64,000 bases of DNA from Adineta steineri (Eukaryota; Rotifera; Eurotatoria; Adinetida; Adinetidae): positions 19,879 through 83,878 of the forward strand of contig CAJNOI010000299.1 in the NCBI GenBank assembly GCA_905250115.1, in the 5' to 3' direction. The notes beneath the pieces are model-generated. The model was not told the origin of the DNA and did no database searches. It saw nothing but the letters and a program-made list of their open reading frames with translations. Both the position numbers and the translations under genes were made by a program. Shown here one piece after another: positions 21,114 through 30,783 of the stretch; the first letter of the stretch is position 1; each line of letters starts with the position of its first letter.

Positions 21114-23511
21114 TGGCCATCATGCTTTATCTGTGTGACCGCTTGACCGGACATTGACCTTTTCTCTCATTGTTCTCTCATATGCAATCACTTCTTCATG
21201 AGTTGTATTTAATAAAGAAAGGTCACAGTTGGGAAGTATACAAATGCCGCTCAACACCAACATATTCCAAGGATAGATGTGGATGTGAACGAATACCATA
21301 CATACATTCAATACCACATCCACACCCTCAAGATTAGGCAATACTCTATACCACGATATATGAGAAATACAGAATATTCTCTTTCTTTTGTACCTTTAGG
21401 AAGCTCTACCCCCTTTATAAAACATACGTTTTCGAAAAAAGTCGAAGTTGATTTTCCATTACAGGAAGATGTGCTGACGTCTCCTCTTTCCAAAACAGTC
21501 GGATTTCAGAGTACTTTCTCAAAAAACTCAGACATCATACTACCATAGTTTTTTAGGTATCTTCGTAATTTTTGTTGTTTTGTTTTGAAGGTCTCGATGA
21601 GAGGAAACTTTTTAACAACCAGTTTTTTGTACTCATTTTAAGACCTGTCTATGAAAATACTCATAAAAAATCAGTAATATATATTTTAAAAATTCTGTGT
21701 GATAAAGAGGTGCGCACTGGCATGGACTTTAATTTGAAACCGCTTCGAGCTCTATACTTCGTCCTGAGACGGAGTTATATCGATTTTTCTACAGGTCAAA
21801 AATCACCTATGAGTCAGCTACAAATCCGGTGTGGTACGACCTACTGAGCTGACATTTTTACCAGTAGCGTATCTCACCAAGACCACTCATCCCTGAGAAT
21901 TTCAGATTAAATAGACCATCCTAAGTGAAAAATCGTTGGTAAGGGGAGGGGGAACCTTAAGAAAAACAAACCAAGACAGTAGACAATAGGAACAATAAAG
22001 TTATTACAACATGATCGATGGTTATTACATATATTTACTCATATAATACGTCAACAAATATTTCAGGAGTTTTAAAATTAAAACAGTATCCAAGCTCCAC
22101 GTTCACGCATGCAATAAACACAAACTTTTTGCGATCTCCATAGATCATTGAAACTTAAGATACTTCGAAGTACTTCAAACTACTACTCAATATTTTAATT
22201 TACCTTTTGACTTGTTGTTTGCTTTCCTTCTTCAGCTCGACATCCACCCACTTAGTCTATGTGGTGTTTTTCATCTGCTTTAACTCACAACTTCTGGATA
22301 TTAACATGCAACAAGATGTCGAAATTTGTCAATGATTAGACAACTCAAATATATTTAAAAAGGTAGAAGCACAAATTATTTAGTAATCCAGCAGTAATAT
22401 TCTAGTAACTTGTATATCCGTTTTTCAATAGTATCAGAGTCAATTAATATATGCTTGTAGGATTAAAAATAATTTCAGTTGATAATTTAAGATGATGTTC
22501 ATGCATTTTCGTTGCATTTATAGGAAAATTCCAAGTTATCTATTATGTTGTATTAGTCATCATAGAAAATAAAATACAAACTAATTTTCTTTTTTCCTTC
22601 TTTCTTCCATTATGCTTCTTCGTTAAGATGAATCATTCATTTCGTTTTCTTTCATGCTCTATATTTGAAATTACCGTGCAATGACACGTATAACTACATT
22701 TATTTGAAAAGTTTAAGCTCTTACAAATTTCTATATGGAACAAATAAAACGTTTATGAAGTTGCAACTTGCATAATTATGATAATTACAACACTGTAAGT
22801 CAACAAAATAAATTCTATATGTAGGTTGGGTGGGCGTGAGTAATTACATTGTTTTACATCCTCACGTACTTTGTCATCCTTATAAAAGACGGATTCATTT
22901 TTTCGGAGTGAATGTTGAAGAAAACTACAAATAACTGTAACCCTATTTTTGCTTATACGATAATTTCTTTGTTTAGTTCTGAAATAAGCATTATGAAATG
23001 TTACATTCGATGCACAATACTGAAACAAGTTGGAAATTCTTCTCACTGTAATTCGTCTTCACTTTCCAACTTGTGATGCAGATAGTGCATGACGAATTGC
23101 ATTTGCTCTGTCTTCCTGTCGATCAAATGATTAATTTTATGACTTCGTGCATCATTAATTTTTCTCTCGCTGTGTATATTTATTTCAATTGATGTTCTGT
23201 ATCTTAAAGGTAAGTGATAGATAAAATCATGACTCTGAAACATTTATTTTCAATCTATAATAAATTGTAATGTAGACAGTTCTATCCAAAAGAAGTCATG
23301 ACTTATCATGATAGATAAAAATCTGTACAGAGAAAATATGGAAGAATGTCTAACGCTGACGCATTTTGCTACTAATGATTAATAGAGGAAGTTGGTAATT
23401 TCTCTACATCATACTAATTTTATGTACGGCCCCCGTTGTATGAATTGTTTAAAGAGAACAAAGTATTGACAACGTTCGAACATATTTCAAATATTTTACA
23501 TCATCAACAAA
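21114..23511. other. long intergenic region with one G/T-rich hairpin (copy 4)
   Basis: No supported gene over 2.4 kb. At 21266-21333 it holds a fourth hairpin repeat: GATGTGGATGTGAACGAA and CCACATCCACACCC arms, GAACGAATACCATAC core. Open frames at 21279-21548, 21572-21847, 22753-23046 and 23043-23243 lack domains, splice support or conservation visible by eye. Confidence 0.45.
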
Positions 23512-24190
23512 ATGCTTGCAAGTCGACCACGGTTTCAACGTAGACCAAACCCTCGCCTACGGATTCAACCACGACCGCATCATCGCCCTCCGATTGGTAA
23601 TGGTCGATCAGTATCACTCATCGAGTACAAGTGGAAATCAATTTGGCCATGTCGCATTTCTACTGTCCTTGGTGGTTTGATTATATTTTTTGCTGTCGTT
23701 TTAATCGTTCTAGAAATCGCTTTGTTGGGTAAGTACATTACTGTAACAATGTGAACTGCCACGTTGACACTCATAATCTATCTTGAAAGAAAATTTTCAA
23801 TGACCCGATTTGAGTATCTAATATTCATCACAAAACAACAGTTTAAGTGCTCGATTTTTTTGGACGGTGATGTTTAGTCATCGATACTATTTCTGTCTCG
23901 AATTGTTATCATTAACAAGTGTGGATAAGAAATATATATAGCACAAGAAAACATAAAAATGAGTGATTTGAATTAAATGAAGTTTTCTTATTGAATACTG
24001 AGACATTAATCGACCAGATGATAATACATATTTGATATAATCAGTATTCTTGAAGCATGAGTGTCGAACCATATGACAGTACCGAGTTAGATAAAGCAAA
24101 TATATTTATATTCCAAATCGTGTTCTACTTTAGAGTCTAATTATTCTATACATGTTTAAGGCATTATCGGAAGTGTGGTAAATGGCGGCG
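23512..24190 (+). CDS. multi-pass membrane protein, MS4A/tetraspan-like, cut by assembly gap
   Basis: Exon 1 (23512-23728) encodes a basic, Pro/Arg-rich N-terminus (RPRFQRRPNPRLRIQPRPHH) followed by WPCRISTVLGGLIIFFAVVLI, the first membrane helix. After a 432-nt intron, an exon beginning at 24161 continues in frame as IIGSVVNGG and then runs straight into the run of Ns. The pattern of a Gly/Ile-rich TM1 continuing into a short loop is like MS4A/CD20-type four-helix proteins, but only one helix is visible, so the family is tentative. The 3' part is missing in the gap. Confidence 0.5.
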
Positions 24191-24290
24191 NNNNNNNNNN
24201 NNNNNNNNNNNNNNNNNNNNNNNNNNNNNNNNNNNNNNNNNNNNNNNNNNNNNNNNNNNNNNNNNNNNNNNNNNNNNNNNNNNNNNNNNN
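24191..24290. other. assembly gap (100 N)
   Basis: A run of exactly 100 Ns. Two convergent genes lose their 3' ends here, so the real missing sequence is likely much longer than 100 bp. See findings. Confidence 0.95.
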
Positions 24291-24318
24291 TTTTTTGTTT
24301 AATATTAAATTTATTTAC

Positions 24319-25638
24319 CAATAATAGGTACAGTATCAGATGTAGCTGGAACTTTTTCAGCAACCATAAGCATAAACACAGAAAATGCAACAAAACATGT
24401 TAAACCAAGTGTCACTTTTTCACCCGAAGATGTTGGTAACCTAGAAATAATTAGAATTTTTCTTAAACGAAAAGAACTTATTTTTCTTACCAAAATGACA
24501 TACAAGTTAAACATGAAAGCATAGCACATGGAATTATCACATTGAATACATAATATAATGGACGACGACTAATATGAACACCATAAACTAATTCTCCATA
24601 TGTTTTATTATTCTTTGATCTAATAGAAAAACAAAATCCTTAGTATAATTAAGAAATACTTATGGATTCTCAAATGTCTTCTAGGAAAAAGATACAATAT
24701 TCCCCTTTTTTTTTGTAACTGCATTATAAATATGATTATACACAATCGATTAAGAAGATTTTCATTCAATTGAAAACTAATATTAATTCAATTTTTACGC
24801 CAAAAAAATAAATATGAAATATTAACCTCCATACAAGACCTTGTTTAACATCAAGTATAGCCCAACCACTATTTCGTATACTTTCAGATTGTTGTTGTTC
24901 ACTTGTACTTGAAACAAGTTCATAATTGATCGATGATATATCATATATCCATGATGCAAATTTAAGGCCACATACTTGTCGATCAAATGGAAAATATTGA
25001 ATATTTACTTTACATGTTGTACGTAATTTCATCAATACAGGAAAGACTACTTCACCTGTATGATAAACCATAACATAAGGACCTATAATATTGAACATGA
25101 GTTATTTAAAATAGATTCAAAAACTAATATACCATTGACAACACCTTGTGTTGGCGAATCACTTGAAAGATCAAATGCTGAATTATAAATATAACTATCT
25201 GGTAACCAAATACGATGTGATGGTAATCGTATACCGCGAATTCCTACATATTCTGATTGGTTCCAGCCAAGGTTTTCGTCTATCCATTTTTGTTCAATAC
25301 GTACATTTGTTGTTAAAATTTGTGTTTTTTCTTCCTAAAATAACAAATCTGTATATTTATAAAGACAAAGTCATCTATTACAAGCTCAAATAATTGAGTA
25401 ATTTCCATTCGAAATGAAATGGTTACTACTGCTTGAGCATTAATAACTGGTCTTACACTTGGTTCATAATATTGTAATAATCTTTTTATCAGTATTTGTT
25501 CAGTCGTACATTCTATGTTATAAAATAGATTACACGTATAAAATAATACGAAAAAAATCAAGTTAAAAATAAAAAATATTTACCGACAGAGGAAACAATA
25601 AACATGAGCAATAATAATAATACGAAAATTTCACTCAT
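24319..25638 (-). CDS. cys-loop ligand-gated ion channel subunit, nicotinic-receptor-like, 3' truncated by gap
   Basis: Six exons (25638-25584, 25512-25382, 25334-25133, 25082-24827, 24619-24491, 24440-24319) give 298 residues in frame. A signal peptide (FVLLLLLMFIVSSV) leads to the ligand-binding domain start LIKRLLQYYEPSVRPV. The Cys loop is exact: C, 13 residues, C, with NIQYFPFDRQV between. The loop C region lacks the adjacent Cys pair of alpha subunits, so this is a non-alpha-type subunit. TM1 is RRPLYYVFNVIIPCAMLSC. TM2 is GEKVTLGLTCFVAFSVFML, of nicotinic cation-channel type, followed by ATSDTVPIIG. TM3, the cytoplasmic loop and TM4 should follow but fall into the N gap. Sequence just beyond the gap belongs to the opposite-strand gene. 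Confidence 0.9.
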
Positions 25639-27431
25639 ATAATTATACTCTATTAATGATAAATAATAAGAATAGAAATGACGAATACCATGGAATAGTA
25701 TATTTCTGATTGAGAGAAATCTGTTGTTATTCTTTTTTTTCTCTAGCTTCGCGACTGATGGTGTCTAATCTAAAGCCAAGATAGACTTTTTTCTTCTTCT
25801 TTTCTCTTTGTTCTTTTCTGGATACCATGCAAAAAAAGAAATTGTCATCTGGTATTTTTACATACTAAGAGCGTGATCATCATCATCATCATCATCCGTC
25901 ATTTGATGTTAGAATCCTATCCATCTACTCGATTATATTTCTTTTGCTGAATTCCTCAATCGATACTCCATAAAAGCTGAAAATGACGATGATACAAACA
26001 TCTGTCTTTACCTCGCGGGTAACTTGCAATGAGACGGAAATAAGTAGTCTACAAATTTATCATTCGACACCAACACCAATCTTATTTATTGTCGCTCTTC
26101 CCTAAACGCGTAGAAAACAGAAAAGGCAAATTGCTTGTCATATTCTCACTCATTTGCTCTTCTCAGTACGCTACAGAGTGACGTGTAACACACATGACAC
26201 TTTCATTGACTAGATACATGCATATATATATATACATCGATATATAGATATATTAGAGACTATTCATTGATAATAAACATAAAGGGCAAACAAATGTTGG
26301 AAGAGGAATAAAGAAAAAAACGGGAATAATATGTTGGTTGATTTCTTAAGATAGAAAATGCGAAAAAGAAGAATAGGAAATCTACATTATAATCGGTTTT
26401 TTGTCATGCAGCATGCTTTTTATTGATGGCATTGGTAATAAAAACACAACAGATGCATATTTATAGTTGAATCATCTATTGATATTTAAAAATATGAAAT
26501 GAATATGGAATACTTTCTTAATTGATTTTAACTTTTCTTCATCTAAGCATTCGATAATCTCAAAATATACATTTTTTTACATAGAAAATTTTCTGCATTG
26601 ATTTGAATGTTACTTACTCGAGCTATAACCCAATAATTACCTTTTAGAAACTTATAATAATGAATTCATAATTCATCTACATATCTATTTCTAATCTAAT
26701 TCAGATATAGTCATATTATAACATTTTCTGAAAGGTCATGTCTTTCGGTTATATTAATATATTATCATTTTGTTAGATTCATCAGCCTGATTATTAAATT
26801 CAGAACACAAAAGAAGATTTATTGTTTCTTTATCGTAATATTTAAGCGTTATCATCTTCAAAAGATTTTATAAATACCGAATATATTTAAAACACCAAAG
26901 TTTTCTTCTGATATAATTATACTAATAGTTTTTGCCTACAGGTATTTCCATGAGATCATTTTTATGATGGAAATATCTTTTTACAAAGTTGTTTGTCTAT
27001 TTTCAAGGCAAGACAAATTTGTAAACGTTTTATCATGAATAGGGTTAGGAAAATAAAAGAATTGAATAGCAACATTTATGTCATATAAATAATCTGGTAT
27101 GTTTTACAGCTATTTTTATCTCGAAATGAATATCGGCCAGTATTTTTCGGTTGAGCAGATATTGATCAATATTTATTATATTTCGATCATGCGATTTGTT
27201 TTTTATTTTCATCTGACGACAACAATTCATCTATAAGCATGATCAATCAAAGGCGTGGTTATTTTTTTCTTTTTCGTTATAGAATAAAAGTTCTTAATGT
27301 TAAACAAATACTTCAGCTTCTTTTTTTCTCTCTCTCGCTTATGGTATTTAGTTTTCGTCATTTAAAAAAATTTAAAGCAATCGAAAATTTGAAAGTGTAC
27401 ATTTACATTAAAGAAATAATAAAATCGACAG
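25639..27431. other. long intergenic region
   Basis: About 1.8 kb holding a short ATC microsatellite (about 25878-25897) and a TA-rich patch (about 26220-26250). The ORF at 27239-27469 overlaps the first exon of the next gene in another frame and is not supported. Confidence 0.45.
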
Positions 27432-27893
27432 ATGACGAAACTTTTGATCATCGCTACATTTTTCGGTAAGATTTTTAGAAAACTTTTATTAATATGAACG
27501 AATTTTTCTTTAGTTTTATTGAGCTATGCAACCTGCTATGATTGCTATGATTGCCAAAATTGTGAAATTCCATTTAATAGTCAAACTAGTTCGAAAACAT
27601 GTAATACAAATGTGACTACATGCATGGTAAATTTCTTTTTAAAAAAAAATCAAATTGATTATTTCTTTTTTCTATAGAAAATAACGGCAAAATTAGGTAC
27701 TGTCTACACATATATTGCTAAACAATGTGGACCATGTTTGAGTGAAACATTTTTATTTGGAGTTACTTATCTTCATGTTGATTGTTGTTCAGGAAATGAA
27801 TGTAATGGAACAAATATATTATCAATGTCTCGATTATCATTAATTATTTTTCTTTTTGTCTTATACATTTTAAATGTAAAATTGTATCAATAA
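27432..27893 (+). CDS. Ly6/uPAR-like three-finger protein, GPI-anchored
   Basis: Three exons (27432-27465, 27514-27626, 27678-27893) join in frame to 120 residues. A signal peptide (MTKLLIIATFFVLLSYA) precedes a Cys-rich module beginning CYDCYDCQNC. The module closes with CCSGNECNG, the CCxxxxCN hallmark of three-finger Ly6 domains. A hydrophobic tail (LSLIIFLFVLYIL) ends the protein, as expected for GPI-anchor addition. Family members act at the cell surface, for instance as modulators of nicotinic receptors; the function here is unknown. A nicotinic-receptor-like gene lies 1.8 kb upstream on the other strand, but this adjacency may be chance. Confidence 0.8.
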
Positions 27894-27950
27894 AATATTA
27901 AATAAATGAGTAACTAAGAAACAATAGATTTTTTTTTCGTTGTTGTTTAT

Positions 27951-28568
27951 ATGATAAAATTCAGTGCTATTTGGATTGTTTTCATCATATTTTGTTTTTT
28001 AATTATATTCGGTGGATTTTTCTATCTATTATATAGATTCTATATTAATCATATTTATAAACGAAATAAATCTTGGAATGAAATCTTATCACCATTGAAA
28101 AATACACCAGGAGAAAGCTGTATTTTTCTAATGCCAAGACAATCGATGTTACCACTTATTCAAGAATTTCTTCCGAAACATTTAAAACAACAACGAGTAA
28201 AAAGAAAAATGATTACGCAACTTCAATTTAATGAACCACCATTGTTTGTAAATAATCTTCAACAACAATGGGATGAAATGAATTCAAATAGTATCTGTGA
28301 TTCATATTCATCATATTATTCAATTGAAGGATGTATGTCTTGTAAAGAATCAATATCAGATGAACAATCTCTTATGAAATATTTTTCAATAACTTCTTCG
28401 TCAGATGAATTAAATATATCACATTCATCTTCGGAAAAACAATTTCTCTTCAAATCATTTAACAATGAAAAATCTATATTAGATAAAAATAATTCTTCGA
28501 ATTATATTGTACTTGAAATGGAACCATGTAAAAAAATAAATATATTAAATAATGTCTTACAACTATAA
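27951..28568 (+). CDS. single-pass membrane protein of unknown function
   Basis: A single-exon frame of 205 residues starts 57 bp after the stop of the Ly6-like gene. Residues about 5-30 are one strong hydrophobic segment (IWIVFIIFCFLIIFGGFFYL) followed by basic residues. The rest is hydrophilic, with a Ser-rich acidic stretch (SITSSSDELNISHSSSEKQF). This fits a membrane-anchored protein with a cytoplasmic tail. I do not recognise a domain. Codon use looks like that of the neighbouring genes, which supports a real gene. Confidence 0.6.
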   Translation: MIKFSAIWIVFIIFCFLIIFGGFFYLLYRFYINHIYKRNKSWNEILSPLKNTPGESCIFLMPRQSMLPLIQEFLPKHLKQQRVKRKMITQLQFNEPPLFVNNLQQQWDEMNSNSICDSYSSYYSIEGCMSCKESISDEQSLMKYFSITSSSDELNISHSSSEKQFLFKSFNNEKSILDKNNSSNYIVLEMEPCKKINILNNVLQL

Positions 28569-29029
28569 GTTCAATCCTCATTCACTATCATAATCATTTT
28601 TATCGGAATATAATGATTTAAAAAAATTTCATATAGGTATATTGCGTATTTATTCATTATTATAGAGGGAGTTATAGTCAATCAAATAGTATATATACTT
28701 TCTGACCTTGGTTGATGAAACGGATGATTATAAAAACTAGACAAACGTTAACTAATTATTTCCATTCGAAATATGTGTATATGAATTCCACGAAAAAAAC
28801 GTCTTCGATATAATATATCAATGGAATATGTATATACTGTATACACAAATTATAAAGGGCAAACAAGAATCCACGATGTAGTACGACATCATACATAGAG
28901 CAAAAGAAAAAAATAATAAAACGCAATATATATATTTCTTTTCTTCTCTATCTTAAATACACATATATTTTACTCCAAGCAAACGATACTATCGAAAATA
29001 AATAATATATATTATAAAACAAGTTAAAA
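28569..29029. other. intergenic spacer
   Basis: AT-rich promoter-like region with several TATATA runs. No other feature seen. Confidence 0.45.
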
Positions 29030-30196
29030 ATGAGTCGAACTGTATTAAACAAACTTTTATCTCAATCATTTGCAACTTATCAAGTTCTTTTCAATGAATT
29101 ATCATTTCATAATCATACTGCACATCATTTAGGTTCACTTTATTTATTAGGTGCTTCCGATGAAAAACTTGAAAAAGCTTATAAAACAATGTGTGCAGAT
29201 CTTGATCCACATGTTCCATCACCTGAAAAAATAACTCTTTCTAATTGGCGAAATTTTCTTGGTAATAAACATTTTTGCAAAGGTTATTCAGATTTTTTTC
29301 AAGAACAATTAACAAACAATGCTGATAATTGGCAAAAAAAATTTAAAGAATTTTTATTAGATAATGAAAAACAACCATTAATTAATGGTGTTATTGGTGG
29401 TCTAGCACATCCACTTATTCATATTGGTTATGCATTTGAATTAAATAATGAATTTGTAGGTATAGAAGCATTAACATTATCTGCTGTTGCTTATAATTAT
29501 CTTCATGAAGTTGTTGATAAATTAAAAGCACCAACTTCTCCTTCAAAATCATCAATGGAAATTTTTAAAAATATTCATTCCGATCATCAAATACCAATTT
29601 ATGATACACCTGGTGTTGATAATCTTGAAGAAGCTGTTAAAAATTGTAACGAACGTATTCTATATCATTATAATCAATGGAAAATTAATGATAATATTGA
29701 AAAAACAATCGAAGAATTATTTGATTTAACTGTTTATATATATGGTGCAACACATAAATCAAATCAAATAGAATTTGATTTTTTCCTACTTCATCTATTA
29801 ACTTCTATGCATGCAATTCGTATGATACATTCACATATTGATAATCAACAGGTCTTTCAACATATTTTATTTCAATTTTTTTATTTCGCTATTGTTGTTT
29901 ATATATCACAATTACGACCAGAAATTAATGAACATCTTATTAATGATTATAAAATAGATAATGCAGTAAAAACTTGGAATTATGTTATTGATAAAACATT
30001 AAATACCGAATTAATTGATGATGCTCATCTTGTTAAAGTTGTACGAGTATTACGAGATGCAGAAAAAATTTATGGAGATAAAAATGGATTTTATTTGAAA
30101 ACTGCAGTTAAAACTGTTGATAATTTACATCTGGAAAATCTGTGGATTGGAGGATCCGATAATCCACGACAATTAAATGTACTTAAACAATCATAA
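29030..30196 (+). CDS. questin oxidase-like protein (DUF4243 family)
   Basis: An intronless 388-residue protein. It has the questin-oxidase-like pattern: an N-terminal SFHNHTAHHLGSLYLLGAS, the core GGLAHPLIHIGYAFELNN, and a later helical stretch with LTSMHAIRMIHSHI containing further His residues. Fungal members include Baeyer-Villiger-type enzymes acting on anthraquinones in secondary metabolism, and many others are uncharacterised. There is no signal peptide. The lack of introns, amid intron-rich neighbours, and a mainly fungal/bacterial family distribution suggest horizontal acquisition. The substrate in this animal cannot be inferred. The start ATG follows a purine-rich AAGTTAAAA context. 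Confidence 0.85.
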   Translation: MSRTVLNKLLSQSFATYQVLFNELSFHNHTAHHLGSLYLLGASDEKLEKAYKTMCADLDPHVPSPEKITLSNWRNFLGNKHFCKGYSDFFQEQLTNNADNWQKKFKEFLLDNEKQPLINGVIGGLAHPLIHIGYAFELNNEFVGIEALTLSAVAYNYLHEVVDKLKAPTSPSKSSMEIFKNIHSDHQIPIYDTPGVDNLEEAVKNCNERILYHYNQWKINDNIEKTIEELFDLTVYIYGATHKSNQIEFDFFLLHLLTSMHAIRMIHSHIDNQQVFQHILFQFFYFAIVVYISQLRPEINEHLINDYKIDNAVKTWNYVIDKTLNTELIDDAHLVKVVRVLRDAEKIYGDKNGFYLKTAVKTVDNLHLENLWIGGSDNPRQLNVLKQS

Positions 30197-30783
30197 GTTT
30201 TTTTTATTATTTAATCAAGCTAAGCTTTTACTTTTATGTATTTGATTTTAAATAAAACTATTTCTGTAAGGAATTATGTAACAATCAATCATTTATTTTA
30301 AATTGTACCTATTAAAATGACTTCGAAATATATATCTGGATATTTTTAGTTATAACTCATAATTAGATGTTAAGTGATAAACTGAAGCCTACAGTAATGT
30401 TTCTATTTAATATTTAAAACAGATGATTATGACACTTTTTCTTTCTATGTTTATAGAATAAAATTGAAAGAACAGAAAAAAAAGTCGATAGTGGAATTGA
30501 GTTGTTCTGTATTTACTTTTGGGAGCGTTCTTTGTTTTTGTTTTTTTTAACCATTACCATGCCTATTGTTGTTCAGCTAAGGTGAATATACATTAACGGA
30601 ATAAAACGAAAGGATGCAGTTACTTTTTCATTACCATTTATTTTTACTTCTTTTTTCTTTCTTTTTCGTTTTATGTTGATTTAAAACATTCTTTTGTTTC
30701 ATTCACAACCATTTCTGTTTTTCTAACTACATGACAGCATCATACAGTTTTATTTCGTTTTTTGTGTTTATATTTAAGCATTA
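30197..30783. other. intergenic spacer
   Basis: AT-rich with long T runs close to the next start codon. No gene seen. Confidence 0.45.

Noticed and set aside
22753-23243. Two adjacent minus-strand frames (97 and 66 codons)
   Set aside because: They overlap in different phases, and no splice junction gives a continuous recognisable protein.
24182-24403. Open frames running through the N gap
   Set aside because: They exist only because Ns are translated as unknown residues.
27239-27469. 76-codon plus-strand frame
   Set aside because: It overlaps the signal-peptide exon of the Ly6-like gene in a different frame and has no domain.
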